From: Corynebacterium mucifaciens
GTDB taxonomy: Bacteria; Actinomycetota; Actinomycetes; Mycobacteriales; Mycobacteriaceae
Direction of reading: 5' to 3'
Length of the DNA stretch: 64,000 nucleotides
Assembly (NCBI RefSeq): GCF_012396315.1
Contig: NZ_JAAXPF010000006.1
Coordinates: forward strand, 62,001 to 126,000
Below, one piece after another: positions 17,679 to 26,244 of this stretch. Every line of letters starts with the position of its first letter. Positions within the stretch are counted from its first letter, which is position 1. The notes below the pieces were generated by a model. That model had not been told where the DNA came from and searched no databases. It saw nothing but the letters and a program-made list of their open reading frames with translations. Made by a program: the position numbers and the translations under genes.

Positions 17679-19553
17679 CTACTCCTCGCCGTCCGTGGAC
17701 AGAGCCGCCACGAATGCCTCCTGGGGCACGGTGACCGAGCCGATGTTCTTCATGCGCTTCTTACCGGCTTTCTGCTTCTCCAGCAGCTTGCGTTTGCGGG
17801 AGATGTCGCCGCCGTAACACTTGGACAGCACGTCCTTGCGCAGCGCCCGGATGTTTTCGCGGGCGATGATCTTCGAGCCGATCGCGGCCTGGACCGGCAC
17901 CTCGAACTGCTGGCGCGGGATGAGCTCCTTAAGCTTTTTGGTCATCTTGTTGCCGTACCACTGCGCGGAGTCCCGGTGCACGATCGCGGAGAACGCGTCC
18001 ACCGGCTCGCCCTGCAGCAGGATATCCACCTTGACCAGGTCGGCGAGCTGCTCGCCCGCCTCTTCGTAGTTCAACGAGGCGTAGCCCTTGGTGCGGGACT
18101 TCAGCATGTCGAAGAAATCGAAGATGATCTCGCCCAGCGGCATGATGTAGCGCAGCTCCACGCGGTCCTCGGAGAGGTACTCCATGTTCTTCATCTGGCC
18201 GCGCTTGGACTGGCACAGCTCCATCGTTGCGCCCACAAATTCCTGGGGCACGATGATGGTCATGTTCACAATCGGCTCGTAGACCTCGGGGATCTTGCCG
18301 CCGGGCCAGTCCGACGGGTTGTGCACGATCTGCTCGGTGCCGTCTTCGGCCACCACGCGGTAGGTCACGGACGGCGCGGTGGAGATGAGGTCCAGGTCGA
18401 ACTCGCGCTCCAGGCGAGTACGGGTGATCTCCATGTGCAGCAGCCCCAAAAAGCCGCAGCGGAACCCGAATCCGAGGGCGACGGAGGTTTCTGGTTCCCA
18501 GGTCAGTGATGCGTCGTTAAGCTGCAGCTTTTCCAGGCTTTCGCGCAGCGCCGGGAAGTCTTCCTGCGAGACCGGGAACAGGCCCGAGTAGACCATGGGC
18601 TTGACCTCCTCGAAGCCCTCCAGCGGCTCCGAAGCACCCTTGGAGGCCCAAGTGACGGTGTCGCCGACGCGGGTGTCGCGCACGTCCTTGACGCCGGTGA
18701 TGAGGTAGCCCACCTCGCCGGGGCCGAGGCCCTTCGTCTTCTTCATCGTGGGCGAGACCACGCCGATCTCTAAGATCTCGAGCGTCTTGCCCGTGTTCAT
18801 CATCAGCACTTTTTGGTTCGGCTCGAGCTTGCCGTCCATCATGCGCACGTAAGTGACCACGCCGCGGTAGGTGTCGTAGACCGAGTCGAAAATCAGCGCT
18901 CGCGCCGGGGCATCCGCGTCGGTCGCTGACGCGCCCGACGGGGAGGATGGAGAAGGAATCAGGTCCACCACGCGGTCCAGGAGCTCCGGTACGCCCTCGC
19001 CCGTCTTGCCGGAAACGCGCAGCACGTCCTCGGGCTCGCAGCCGATGATGTTGGCAATCTCAAGCGCGTACTTCTCCGGGTCCGCCGCCGGCAGGTCGAT
19101 CTTGTTCAGCACCGGGATGATCTCGAGGTCGTTGTCGATGGCCATGTAGAGGTTGGCCAAAGTTTGGGCCTCGATCCCTTGGGCTGCGTCGACAAGCAGA
19201 ATTGCCCCTTCGCACGCGTCCAAGCTGCGTGCGACCTCGTAGGAGAAGTCCACGTGGCCTGGGGTGTCGATCATTTGCAGCACCATCTGCTCGCCCACGT
19301 GGTCGCCGGTTTTCGGCACCCACGGCAGGCGTACGTTTTGCGCCTTGATGGTGATGCCGCGCTCGCGCTCGATGTCCATGTTGTCCAGGTACTGGTCGCG
19401 CATCTCGCGCTCGTCGACCACGTTGGACAGCTGCAGGATGCGGTCTGCCAGTGTGGACTTGCCGTGGTCGATGTGCGCGATGATGCAGAAGTTCCGGATC
19501 CGCTGCGGGTCCGTGAACGTGTCCTCTGCAAAGTTTGTCGGTTTGGCGGCCAT
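17679..19553 (-). CDS. lepA: elongation factor 4 (LepA), back-translocating GTPase
   Basis: The 624-residue translational GTPase binds ribosomes and promotes back-translocation or relieves stalled elongation. It has all G motifs: G1 [10 protein letters not shown] (residues ~23-32), G2 region [11 protein letters not shown]3 DTPGHVDF, G4 NKIDLP, and the LepA-specific C-terminal domain starting around residue 500 ([23 protein letters not shown]). ATG 19553 (MAAKPTNF) is chosen because the GTG three codons upstream touches a TAGAAT -10 element and could not be translated from that promoter. It converges with the nuclease-fold gene across a hairpin repeat. Confidence 0.96.
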   Translation of the reverse strand: MAAKPTNFAEDTFTDPQRIRNFCIIAHIDHGKSTLADRILQLSNVVDEREMRDQYLDNMDIERERGITIKAQNVRLPWVPKTGDHVGEQMVLQMIDTPGHVDFSYEVARSLDACEGAILLVDAAQGIEAQTLANLYMAIDNDLEIIPVLNKIDLPAADPEKYALEIANIIGCEPEDVLRVSGKTGEGVPELLDRVVDLIPSPSSPSGASATDADAPARALIFDSVYDTYRGVVTYVRMMDGKLEPNQKVLMMNTGKTLEILEIGVVSPTMKKTKGLGPGEVGYLITGVKDVRDTRVGDTVTWASKGASEPLEGFEEVKPMVYSGLFPVSQEDFPALRESLEKLQLNDASLTWEPETSVALGFGFRCGFLGLLHMEITRTRLEREFDLDLISTAPSVTYRVVAEDGTEQIVHNPSDWPGGKIPEVYEPIVNMTIIVPQEFVGATMELCQSKRGQMKNMEYLSEDRVELRYIMPLGEIIFDFFDMLKSRTKGYASLNYEEAGEQLADLVKVDILLQGEPVDAFSAIVHRDSAQWYGNKMTKKLKELIPRQQFEVPVQAAIGSKIIARENIRALRKDVLSKCYGGDISRKRKLLEKQKAGKKRMKNIGSVTVPQEAFVAALSTDGEE

Positions 19554-19562
19554 AATTGCCAC

Positions 19563-19591
19563 ATTCTACTTCGCGTGCGCCGCGCTACGGT
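19563..19591. promoter_or_regulatory. divergent -10 elements, lepA / CPBP protease
   Basis: Minus-strand TAGAAT (19563-19568) lies 9 bases before lepA ATG 19553, and plus-strand TACGGT (19586-19591) lies 7 bases before ATG 19599. The intergenic gap is only 45 bases. Confidence 0.45.
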
Positions 19592-19598
19592 ATGCAGC

Positions 19599-20477
19599 AT
19601 GCCGTACTACCGCCTCGGACTCGCCCACCGCTACAGCGCGAACGCGTGGTGGCGCCCGCTTATCGAATTTGTGGCGTTGGCCGTCCTTGCAACGGTGCTC
19701 AGTGTCGTCATCTTCATCCTGCTCGGCTTCGCCGCTGAGCTTGCCGGGGTGGATGTGGCGGAAAACTCCGCCGACCCGCTTATGCCGCTGATCGAGGTAC
19801 TCGCCATTGCGGCGATGCTGCCGGCGCCCTTTGTCGCCGCCCGCATCGCGGGCCGCAACCCGCGCGCGCTCATCTCCCGGGCGCTGCGGTGGCGGTGGGG
19901 CGTCTTCGCCCGTGCACTTGGGGTGGTCGGGGCAGTCTACGGGGTGCAGGTGCTTATCGACGTCCTCACGGCCTTCCCCGAGCCAATCTTCAACCCATTC
20001 CGGGCCAAACTGCTGCTCGCGCTGCTGATTGCGGTGCCGTTGCAGTCGGCGGCCGAGGAGTTTGTCTTCCGCGGCGCGCTGCCCCAGATCCTGGGCCAGT
20101 GGCGCTGGCCCGCGTGGCTGGCGTACCTGGTGCCGGGCGCGTTGTTTGTGGCCAGCCACGTCTACAACTGGGTGGGGCTGGTAGACATCGCCATTTTCGC
20201 GCTGTGCACCTCCCTGCTGGCGTGGCGCACCGGTGGCCTGGAGGCGCCAATTGTGCTGCACGCCGTGGGCAACCTCATGGTGTTCGGCTACGGGGCGCTG
20301 GCGCTGTCGGACCCCACCGAGACGGAAATTTTGCCCGCGGACACCATCATGTCCTCGCTGGTGGCGGTCGCCACGACCGCGCTGATGCTGTGGGCGCTGC
20401 GGGATGTCAGCCCCGAACGCGAAAAAGTTTCAACTGGCCAACAGAAAACCCTTGTACAGGTGGGCTCGACGGCTTAA
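19599..20477 (+). CDS. CPBP family intramembrane metalloprotease
   Basis: The 292-residue membrane protein has about eight hydrophobic segments and the three CPBP (CAAX-type/Abi) motifs: EEFVFRG near residue 152 (EExxxR), the second motif with histidine in FVASHVYNW near residue 187, and HAVGNLMVF near residue 222. These histidines and glutamates bind the catalytic metal inside the membrane. Bacterial members cleave membrane substrates or protect against peptides; the substrate here is unknown. The final hydrophilic ~20 residues are cytoplasmic. The MazF-like gene starts 31 bases downstream with its own strong ribosome site, so the two may be cotranscribed. Confidence 0.88.
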   Translation: MPYYRLGLAHRYSANAWWRPLIEFVALAVLATVLSVVIFILLGFAAELAGVDVAENSADPLMPLIEVLAIAAMLPAPFVAARIAGRNPRALISRALRWRWGVFARALGVVGAVYGVQVLIDVLTAFPEPIFNPFRAKLLLALLIAVPLQSAAEEFVFRGALPQILGQWRWPAWLAYLVPGALFVASHVYNWVGLVDIAIFALCTSLLAWRTGGLEAPIVLHAVGNLMVFGYGALALSDPTETEILPADTIMSSLVAVATTALMLWALRDVSPEREKVSTGQQKTLVQVGSTA

Positions 20478-20508
20478 GGTTGCCGTAACTGCAACCGGAG
20501 GTGCACAC

Positions 20509-21015
20509 GTGGCGTTCGAGCGATTCAGGCGCAAAGGTGGGCGGCCGCGCACGGCCTCGCTCGACCAAGGTTTGGCGCTGTTGCATGAGCGCGTGACCAA
20601 CCAGATCGAGCACCGTCGCAACCACGCCTCGCGCGTGAACGTGCGCCCGACTGGTGCCGTGCCCCGCAACGTCTACTACGCCCCGGACATGGACGGCGGC
20701 GCGGAGCCCGGCGAGGTGGTGTGGGTGACCGTGCCGTCGCAGCCGCCGCGGGAGCGCTCGATGCTGGTGGTGGGCAGGGAGTACCGGGATGTGCTGGGCC
20801 TGCTCATCTCCCCGGAGGACCAACACGCGGACGACGACCGCTGGTTTGAAATCGGCCCCGGTGACTGGGACGCGTCGGGAAGCCCGTGCTGGGTCCGGCT
20901 GGACAAGACGCTCGTGGTGCCGGAAGCCGACGTACACCGGCGAGGCACCACCGTGCCCCAGCGCCGCTTCGAGCGGGTGGCCAACACCCTGCGCGAGCGG
21001 TTTCAGTGGTCGTAG
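20509..21015 (+). CDS. solitary PemK/MazF-family toxin-like protein
   Basis: The 168-residue protein carries a PemK/MazF-type domain: GEVVWVTVPSQPPRERSMLVV (from about residue 66), then VLGLLISP, and WVRLDKTLVVPEADVHRRG with a C-terminal helix. MazF toxins are mRNA-cleaving ribonucleases. A basic N-terminal extension of about 60 residues precedes the domain, making it longer than typical MazF (about 110). No antitoxin-sized gene lies directly upstream or downstream, so it may be a domesticated family member. GTG 20509 is fixed by the GGAGG at 20497-20501, seven bases away. rpsT follows with its own promoter. Confidence 0.78.
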   Translation: MAFERFRRKGGRPRTASLDQGLALLHERVTNQIEHRRNHASRVNVRPTGAVPRNVYYAPDMDGGAEPGEVVWVTVPSQPPRERSMLVVGREYRDVLGLLISPEDQHADDDRWFEIGPGDWDASGSPCWVRLDKTLVVPEADVHRRGTTVPQRRFERVANTLRERFQWS

Positions 21016-21020
21016 ACGGT

Positions 21021-21049
21021 TTGGCCTGGTAAGAGCCGGCTGGTATTCT
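21021..21049 (+). promoter_or_regulatory. putative sigma-A-type promoter of rpsT
   Basis: TTGGCC (21021-21026) and TATTCT (21044-21049) are separated by exactly 17 bases. This would give rpsT a leader of about 145 bases, unusual here because most genes with visible promoters are leaderless; the long leader could support regulation of S20. Confidence 0.5.
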
Positions 21050-21201
21050 GCTCGAGTTGCCCGTTGCCGGCCGTTGACGGGTGTGCGCAGCTACGCGGAC
21101 AGGACCTTGGGTCCGCGTTCATAACCAAAGTCGCGCACGCGAAGCCCTAGCCGGGACGACGACATCCATGTTCGATTGAGAAACCAAGAGGTATTGCACA
21201 G

Positions 21202-21465
21202 ATGGCAAACATCAAGCAGCAGAAGAAGCGCGTCCTCACCAACGAGAAGCGCCGCATGCGCAACAAGTCCGTCCGCTCCGCCACCCGCACCGAGATCCGC
21301 AAGTTCCGTGAGGCTGTGGAGTCCGGCGACAAGGCTGCTGCCGAGGCACAGCTGCGCGTGGCTTCCCGCAAGCTGGACAAGGCTGTGACCAAGGGCGTGT
21401 TCCACCGCAACTCCGCGGCGAACAAGAAGTCCAACATGGCTCGCGCCCTGAACAAGATGGACTAG
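21202..21465 (+). CDS. rpsT: 30S ribosomal protein S20
   Basis: The 87-residue, lysine- and arginine-rich protein ([21 protein letters not shown]) is ribosomal protein S20, which binds 16S rRNA early in small-subunit assembly. It is helical throughout, has the usual length, and ends [16 protein letters not shown]. An AAGAGG ribosome site lies upstream of ATG 21202. It is monocistronic: a promoter lies at 21021-21049 and a strong terminator directly follows. Confidence 0.98.
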   Translation: MANIKQQKKRVLTNEKRRMRNKSVRSATRTEIRKFREAVESGDKAAAEAQLRVASRKLDKAVTKGVFHRNSAANKKSNMARALNKMD

Positions 21466-21480
21466 TTTCCGCTTCGCTTC

Positions 21481-21522
21481 CGCCCCGCCCGTCGGCATTT
21501 TCGTCGCCGAGCGGGGCGTTTT
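21481..21522 (+). terminator. intrinsic terminator of rpsT
   Basis: CGCCCCGC (21481-21488) pairs with GCGGGGCG (21511-21518), followed by TTTT. The hairpin also contains an inner GTCGGC/GTCGCCGA region, giving a long GC-rich stem. Confidence 0.85.
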
Positions 21523-21538
21523 GCGTTCGCGGGTTGCT

Positions 21539-22186
21539 CTAGATGGCCTCGCACAGCCCGCGCACCGCGAGCAGGGTGCCGACCACCACGAAGAACGCGC
21601 CGGCGGCGATGTCGATGTATGGGCCGGCGCGCAGCAAGGAACGTCGCACCCGTTCGGTGGAGGTGACGTGCACGACCGCACCGAACAGCGCGAAAGAGCT
21701 GAGCCACAGCGACGCCAGCACAATAAGTGCGGTGGCCAGGGAGGGGTTCGGAGGCAACAACGGCGCGATCATCGCCGTCAGCGCCACCACGATCTTCGGG
21801 TTTGCCAAGTTGGTCATCAGCCCGCGGGTGTAGGCAGAGCGAACTGAACCCAGGCGCTGCACGGCTTCGTCGAGGTCAGCGGGCGGGTCGTGGCGGTCGC
21901 GCAGACCCCCGCGCAGGTTGCGCTGCCCCATCCACACAAGCACGGCGCCGCCGACGATCTGGATGGCGGTGACGGCCTGGGGCACCGCGTTGAGCAGCGC
22001 TGCCGCCCCGATAATCGTAAGGGCGAACCACAACGCGGCGCCGGTGTGGATGCCCAGGTTCGCGGCCCACGCGTGCTGCCGTGAGCGGGTGGCGGTGCGC
22101 ATGAGCAGCACCAAATCCGGGCCTGGCGCGGCCGCGCCAACCAGGTTGAGCCCGACGATGACGGCGAGATCCCCCGGCGCGATCAT
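21539..22186 (-). CDS. LysE/RhtB family amino acid exporter
   Basis: The 215-residue membrane protein has about six helices and the LysE/RhtB hallmark near its N-terminus, NLVGAAAPGPDLVLLMRTATR, plus NLANPKIVVALTAMIAPLL around residue 135. Family members export amino acids such as threonine, homoserine or lysine, or related metabolites; the specific substrate is unclear. ATG 22186 overlaps the holA stop (TCAT 22183-22186 on the plus strand), so translation is likely coupled to the replication gene holA, a merely positional link. Confidence 0.88.
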   Translation of the reverse strand: MIAPGDLAVIVGLNLVGAAAPGPDLVLLMRTATRSRQHAWAANLGIHTGAALWFALTIIGAAALLNAVPQAVTAIQIVGGAVLVWMGQRNLRGGLRDRHDPPADLDEAVQRLGSVRSAYTRGLMTNLANPKIVVALTAMIAPLLPPNPSLATALIVLASLWLSSFALFGAVVHVTSTERVRRSLLRAGPYIDIAAGAFFVVVGTLLAVRGLCEAI

Positions 22187-23118
22187 GCGAGTTCGGCGAT
22201 GCGCCGCACCGCGTTTTCCAGGGCAAACTGCGGGTCGCCACCCTGCCCCTTCACCTCTGCGTCTAGGTCGGCGACGATGATGACCGCGTGCGAGACCGCG
22301 TCGCCGCTCCACTGGCGGGCAACCTGCATGGTCTTTTTGGCCACGTAGGGGTGCATGCCGACCGTACGGGCAAGCTGGTCCGGGTTGCCGCGCACGCCGT
22401 GCAGTTTGGCAATGTCGCCCACCTTGCGGGCAAGCGCGGCGGAAATGGACACGGGGCTCGTGCCCAGCTGTAGCGCGCGGCGCGTCGAAGCCAGGGCACG
22501 GTCGGCGCGTCCTGCCACTGCCTGATCTGCGATGTCGAATCCGGCGACCTCCGCAACACCCACGTAGTAGTCGCGCACGGACTCGACGGTGAGATCGCCT
22601 TCCGTGTCGCTGACCAGCTGGCTCACCGCAGAGGCAAGCTCGCGCAGGTCGGAGCCCACGGATTCCAGCACCGCTGCTGCCACGTCCGGGGTGGGGCGAA
22701 CGCCGTGACGGCGGAACTCCTCCATAAGCCAGGAGCGCCGCTCGTTGTCCTTGAGCGGATCCGCCTTGTGCACCTCGGCGGCTTTGGAGAACTTCGCAAC
22801 CATCGCCTTTTGCCGGCCGCCGCCGGTGTGCTCGATGACCAGCGTGATACCGGGCGCCGGGTCCACACACGCCTTGAGCAGGATCTCGGTGGGTTCTTTG
22901 CCCGCAAGCTCAGCGTGCTTGACCACGACCACCCGGTCCTCGGCGAACAGCGACGGGCTGGTCGCCATGGCGATCTCGCCCTCGGAGACGTCACCGGCGC
23001 GCAGGGTGGTCACCTCGACGCCCTCGCCGGCGGCTGCGACGATAGCTTTGGTCGCGCGCTCGGCGAGGAAATCGTCCTCGCCGAGCACGAGGTGCACGGG
23101 GTTGAGCATGCGCGCCAT
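22183..23118 (-). CDS. holA: DNA polymerase III subunit delta
   Basis: The 311-residue protein is the delta subunit of the clamp loader, which opens the beta sliding clamp in the replisome. It begins MARMLNPVHLVLGEDDFLAERA, the usual delta start (LVxGEDxFL), and contains the family block FRRHGVRPTPDVAAAVLESVG and a C-terminal helical collar domain. Length is normal. It lies just downstream of comEC on the same strand (one-base gap), the widespread comEA-comEC-holA order of Gram-positive bacteria. Confidence 0.94.
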   Translation of the reverse strand: MARMLNPVHLVLGEDDFLAERATKAIVAAAGEGVEVTTLRAGDVSEGEIAMATSPSLFAEDRVVVVKHAELAGKEPTEILLKACVDPAPGITLVIEHTGGGRQKAMVAKFSKAAEVHKADPLKDNERRSWLMEEFRRHGVRPTPDVAAAVLESVGSDLRELASAVSQLVSDTEGDLTVESVRDYYVGVAEVAGFDIADQAVAGRADRALASTRRALQLGTSPVSISAALARKVGDIAKLHGVRGNPDQLARTVGMHPYVAKKTMQVARQWSGDAVSHAVIIVADLDAEVKGQGGDPQFALENAVRRIAELA

Positions 23119-23119
23119 C

Positions 23120-24691
23120 TTACGGCTCCCGGTTTGGAAAGATCACGGGGATCCCCTCCCGCGTCGCTACCGGGCGTGTGCGGGCCGGGCCGTCCTCGAG
23201 GACGACGACAAGCTCGGCCCCCGCCGGCACTGGCTCCACCTCCTCGACGGTGTCTACAACGTGGGCGCGCTTGCCCGCAGGGTCGATTGACGCGGGCTGG
23301 CCGGGTGCGGCGGACAACGCCACGCACGCGACCGTGGCGCAGAGCGTCACCCGTGGCCGGCCGGCGAGCACGCCCGCGATGACCCACCCGTAGACCACGA
23401 GCGCCACGAGCGGGGTGGCGGCGACGGTTGCGCCCGGTATCCCCGCCCCAGTCCGGGCGACCATCTGCACCCACCAGGCCATTGGCTCCACGCACCACAG
23501 CACCGGCGTTTCCAGCCCACCTGGCACCAGCGAAAGCACGGCGGCCGCAAGCCCCAGCACCGTCACCGGGCCGACCGCGGGAGCGACCACGACGTTTGCC
23601 GCGACCGAGACCAGCGAAACCTCCCCCGCCATCATGGCCACGATGGGCATCGTGGCCACATCCGCTGCTACCGCGACGGCAAGCGCGCGCACGAGGATAT
23701 CGGGCCATCCCGTCACCGCGAATGCCCGGTACAGGAGCGGATACACCGCGACGATGCCCGCCGTGGCGGCGACGGACAACGCGAACCCGTAATGCACAGC
23801 CAGATCCGAATCCACCAGCACAAGCCCGATCACGGACAGGCACAACGCGTGGATCGGCTCCGACTGCCGCGAGGAGAGCACCGCCACCAACCCCACCAGC
23901 CCGGAGACCGAGGCACGCAGCACGCTCGGCTCCGGCCCCACCAGCCCCGCGTAGACCAGCAGCGCCGCTGCGGACGCTGCGATCTTGCCCCGCAGCCCCG
24001 CCCCGGCCGCAGCCGCCACGACCGCGGCCGCGGTGGACACGATCGCGATATTCGCACCCGAGACCGCCGAAAGGTGCGATAGCCCGGTGTCGATGTACAT
24101 CTGCTGTTCCGGCGGCGACTGCAGGCTCACGTCCCCCAGCACCATGCCCGGGATGAGCCCCTGCGAGGCCGGCCCCACCTTCGCCTCCACTGCCGCCGCA
24201 AACGTCGAGCGCACGTGGAGCGCGAATGCCGCCAACCCCTCCGGCGGGCCGAGCACCTCCACCCGCCCGTTGAGCACGAACGGGTTCACCCCTGGCACCG
24301 AAGATTCTTTGGCCACCCCGCGCGCCACCACATGCGCGCCGCTGACGGCGCCGGACGGAGGTTCCTCGGTGAATACCGGCGTTGTCGAGGGCCTCCCCGG
24401 CACCCGCACCCGCACAAGGAAGGCCCCAGAAGATGTCTGCTTCGGCGCCCCGCTGATCGTGCCCGCCACTTCGGACGCGGCGGCCGACATCCCCTTGCGC
24501 ACCGCCGCCATTACCGTCGCGGCCGCGCCTAACCCAGCTGTTAGCAGCGCCTGCCCCGGCTGGCGGAGCAGCAGACAGCCCGCGGCCAGCACCGCGATTA
24601 CCGCCGCGGCCGCCCACACACCGAACAGGATGCAGCACGCCGCGGCAGCCCACACCGCCAGCGCCGCCGGGACCAGCCGCAGCTCCGACAC
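23120..24691 (-). CDS. comEC: ComEC/Rec2-family membrane protein without the beta-lactamase-like domain
   Basis: The 523-residue protein contains the Competence core domain of ComEC, the channel for DNA entry in transformable bacteria. The hallmark GLSHLSAVSGANIAIV lies around residue 208, with about ten helices in total. An N-terminal OB-like region follows the first helices (residues ~85-150). It ends soon after the last helices with about 60 soluble residues; the C-terminal metallo-beta-lactamase-like domain that makes full ComEC about 750 residues long is absent. The frame shows no damage, so the short form may be a lineage state. It lies between comEA (two-base gap) and holA. Confidence 0.87.
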   Translation of the reverse strand: MSELRLVPAALAVWAAAACCILFGVWAAAAVIAVLAAGCLLLRQPGQALLTAGLGAAATVMAAVRKGMSAAASEVAGTISGAPKQTSSGAFLVRVRVPGRPSTTPVFTEEPPSGAVSGAHVVARGVAKESSVPGVNPFVLNGRVEVLGPPEGLAAFALHVRSTFAAAVEAKVGPASQGLIPGMVLGDVSLQSPPEQQMYIDTGLSHLSAVSGANIAIVSTAAAVVAAAAGAGLRGKIAASAAALLVYAGLVGPEPSVLRASVSGLVGLVAVLSSRQSEPIHALCLSVIGLVLVDSDLAVHYGFALSVAATAGIVAVYPLLYRAFAVTGWPDILVRALAVAVAADVATMPIVAMMAGEVSLVSVAANVVVAPAVGPVTVLGLAAAVLSLVPGGLETPVLWCVEPMAWWVQMVARTGAGIPGATVAATPLVALVVYGWVIAGVLAGRPRVTLCATVACVALSAAPGQPASIDPAGKRAHVVDTVEEVEPVPAGAELVVVLEDGPARTRPVATREGIPVIFPNREP

Positions 24692-24693
24692 GG

Positions 24694-25341
24694 CTACAAC
24701 CCCACCTGCTCGCGCATGGCCTCGAATTTGGCGGGGCCGATGCCGCGCACGTCCATCAGCTGCTCCACCGTCGTGAACGGGCCGTTGGCCTCGCGGTGAG
24801 CCACGATGGCCGCCGCGGTCGCCTCCCCCACGCCTGGCAGCGCCGTCAGCTCGGCGGCGGTGGCCGAATTCAGCGACACCACCCCCGCGCCCCCACTGTC
24901 CGAGGCCGCGGCCGCAGCCGCGGGTGGCGCGGCGCCGACTGCCTGGACGACGATTTGCTGGCCGTCCACGAGCAGCTGCGCCTGGTTGTGCGCAAGCAGG
25001 TCCGCATTTGGGAGGGGCTGGGCGATCTGGAGGGCATCGGCGATGCGGGAGCCCTCGTTCAACGTCATCAGCCCCGGATTGGCCACCTCCCCCACGACGG
25101 CCACGACCACAACCCCGCCGACTTCAGTGGGCGAAGCAACCTGCTCCCACTCCACCTCCTCGCCTTCGTCCCCGCCGCCGCGGGTGGCCGCCCACGCTCC
25201 AACCGCCACGAGCAGCGCGACCACCACTGCCGCGGCCGGTTTGACCGGCACCGACAGCCGCGGCGCTGGGTAGCGCACGGCCATGAGGTCTTCCTCGCCG
25301 GTAGGCCGAGTGAGCTCCTGCAGGCGGTCGATAGCGGTCAT
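24694..25341 (-). CDS. comEA: ComEA family DNA-binding membrane protein
   Basis: The 215-residue protein has a short cytoplasmic N-terminus, one membrane helix (AAAVVVALLVAVGAWAA, about residues 39-55), an SLBB-like domain (VVVAVVGEVANPGLMTL ...), an Ala-rich linker and a C-terminal helix-hairpin-helix pair (SLNSATAAELTALPGVGEATA ... VRGIGPAKFEAM). In transformable bacteria ComEA binds DNA outside the membrane for transfer to ComEC. ATG 25341 is preferred: TAATGT lies 7 bases upstream, and longer alternatives run through it. With comEC and holA it forms a three-gene operon. Confidence 0.9.
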   Translation of the reverse strand: MTAIDRLQELTRPTGEEDLMAVRYPAPRLSVPVKPAAAVVVALLVAVGAWAATRGGGDEGEEVEWEQVASPTEVGGVVVVAVVGEVANPGLMTLNEGSRIADALQIAQPLPNADLLAHNQAQLLVDGQQIVVQAVGAAPPAAAAAASDSGGAGVVSLNSATAAELTALPGVGEATAAAIVAHREANGPFTTVEQLMDVRGIGPAKFEAMREQVGL

Positions 25342-25348
25342 GCACCGA

Positions 25349-25354
25349 ACATTA
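25349..25354 (-). promoter_or_regulatory. putative -10 (TAATGT) of the comEA-comEC-holA operon
   Basis: On the minus strand TAATGT ends 7 bases before ATG 25341. A large DnaA-box-containing palindrome starts about 40 bases further upstream. Confidence 0.5.
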
Positions 25355-25394
25355 GGCGCGGCCACAGACAAGCGGTAGACCCGTTACGCGGGAC

Positions 25395-25442
25395 TGTGGA
25401 TAACTTCGTTGCGGCGTCACCAACTGCCGCAGGTTATCCACA
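25395..25442. repeat. TGTGGATAAC palindrome with DnaA-box-like arms
   Basis: TGTGGATAAC (25395-25404) and GTTATCCACA (25433-25442) are perfect 10-base inverted arms; inside them TGCGGC (25410-25415) and GCCGCA (25426-25431) form a second arm pair. The outer arms contain TTATCCACA, the DnaA-box consensus. It fills the gap between the degV stop and the comEA promoter. A diverged copy lies at 56411-56456 before an HNH gene. Confidence 0.75.
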
Positions 25443-25443
25443 T

Positions 25444-26244
25444 TTACTGGGTCGGCTCCTGCGAGGAGAAGACAACGGACAGGCCGATCGCGCCGGGGCC
25501 GGTGTGGACCGCGAGGACGTCGACAAGCGGCTCAAGCATCACCCGGGACCCGGGCGGTAGCCCCTCCTCCAGCATCGCCCCGAGCTGCCCGGCCGCCTCT
25601 GTGGCGTCCGCGTGCTGGATGGCCGCGAAGACCGGCTCTCCCGCGGCACGCTCCACCACAAGCTCGGTCAGCTTGGCAAACGCCTTCGACTGTGTGCGGG
25701 TCTTGCCGGCGAGCTCTAGCTTGCCGTCGTGCATGCGCAGGATCGGCTTGTTGGCCAGCAGCGCCGCGGACAGCACAGCGGTGCCGGTGGGTAGGCGCCC
25801 GGACTTGCGCAGATCGTCCAGTTGGTGCAGGTAGATCCACGTCTCCGCGCGCGCGAGCGTGGACTTCGCCATCGCCTCGCACGCGGCGAGGTCGCCGCCT
25901 TCCAGCGCCACCGTGGCGGCCGCCATCGCCGCGGCGCCAACGCTCATGCCGGCGGCATCCGTCTCAACCACCCGCACGGTGCCGGGAAAAACCGCGGACG
26001 CCGCAACGGCCGCGGACCACGTCGACGACAGCGCTTTGGACAGGTGCAGCGCCACTACGCCGTCGTCGCCGCCGCGCTCCAATTGGCGCGCATAGCAGGC
26101 AGCGAGCTCCAGCGAGGACAGGCCCGAAGTGCCCTTTTCCTCCCCCGCTTCCACCACGTGCATGTCGGCGACGGTGATGTCCAGCTCGCGCACCACCTCC
26201 GCCGGCAGCCCGGCGGAAGAATCCACCACCACGCGCACTGTCAT
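25444..26244 (-). CDS. DegV family fatty-acid-binding protein
   Basis: The 266-residue protein belongs to the DegV/FakB family, cytoplasmic proteins that hold a fatty acid so that a FakA kinase can phosphorylate it. Visible family features are VVVDSSAGLPAEVV at residues 4-17 and the YLHQLDDLRKSGRLPTG segment near residue 150. No FakA-like kinase is in the window. The gene is the last of the minus-strand run nadD-rsfS-phosphatase-degV: its start (ATG 26244) directly abuts the stop of the phosphatase gene. Confidence 0.88.
   Translation of the reverse strand: MTVRVVVDSSAGLPAEVVRELDITVADMHVVEAGEEKGTSGLSSLELAACYARQLERGGDDGVVALHLSKALSSTWSAAVAASAVFPGTVRVVETDAAGMSVGAAAMAAATVALEGGDLAACEAMAKSTLARAETWIYLHQLDDLRKSGRLPTGTAVLSAALLANKPILRMHDGKLELAGKTRTQSKAFAKLTELVVERAAGEPVFAAIQHADATEAAGQLGAMLEEGLPPGSRVMLEPLVDVLAVHTGPGAIGLSVVFSSQEPTQ

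Noticed and set aside
19554..19562. GTG 19562 as the lepA start
   Set aside because: It touches the TAGAAT -10 element directly, whereas ATG 19553 leaves a 9-base distance and fits the LepA N-terminus.
25395..25442. Reading the TTATCCACA palindrome as a chromosome origin
   Set aside because: A single palindrome with two boxes, no AT-rich unwinding region and no dnaA or dnaN gene nearby do not make an origin.
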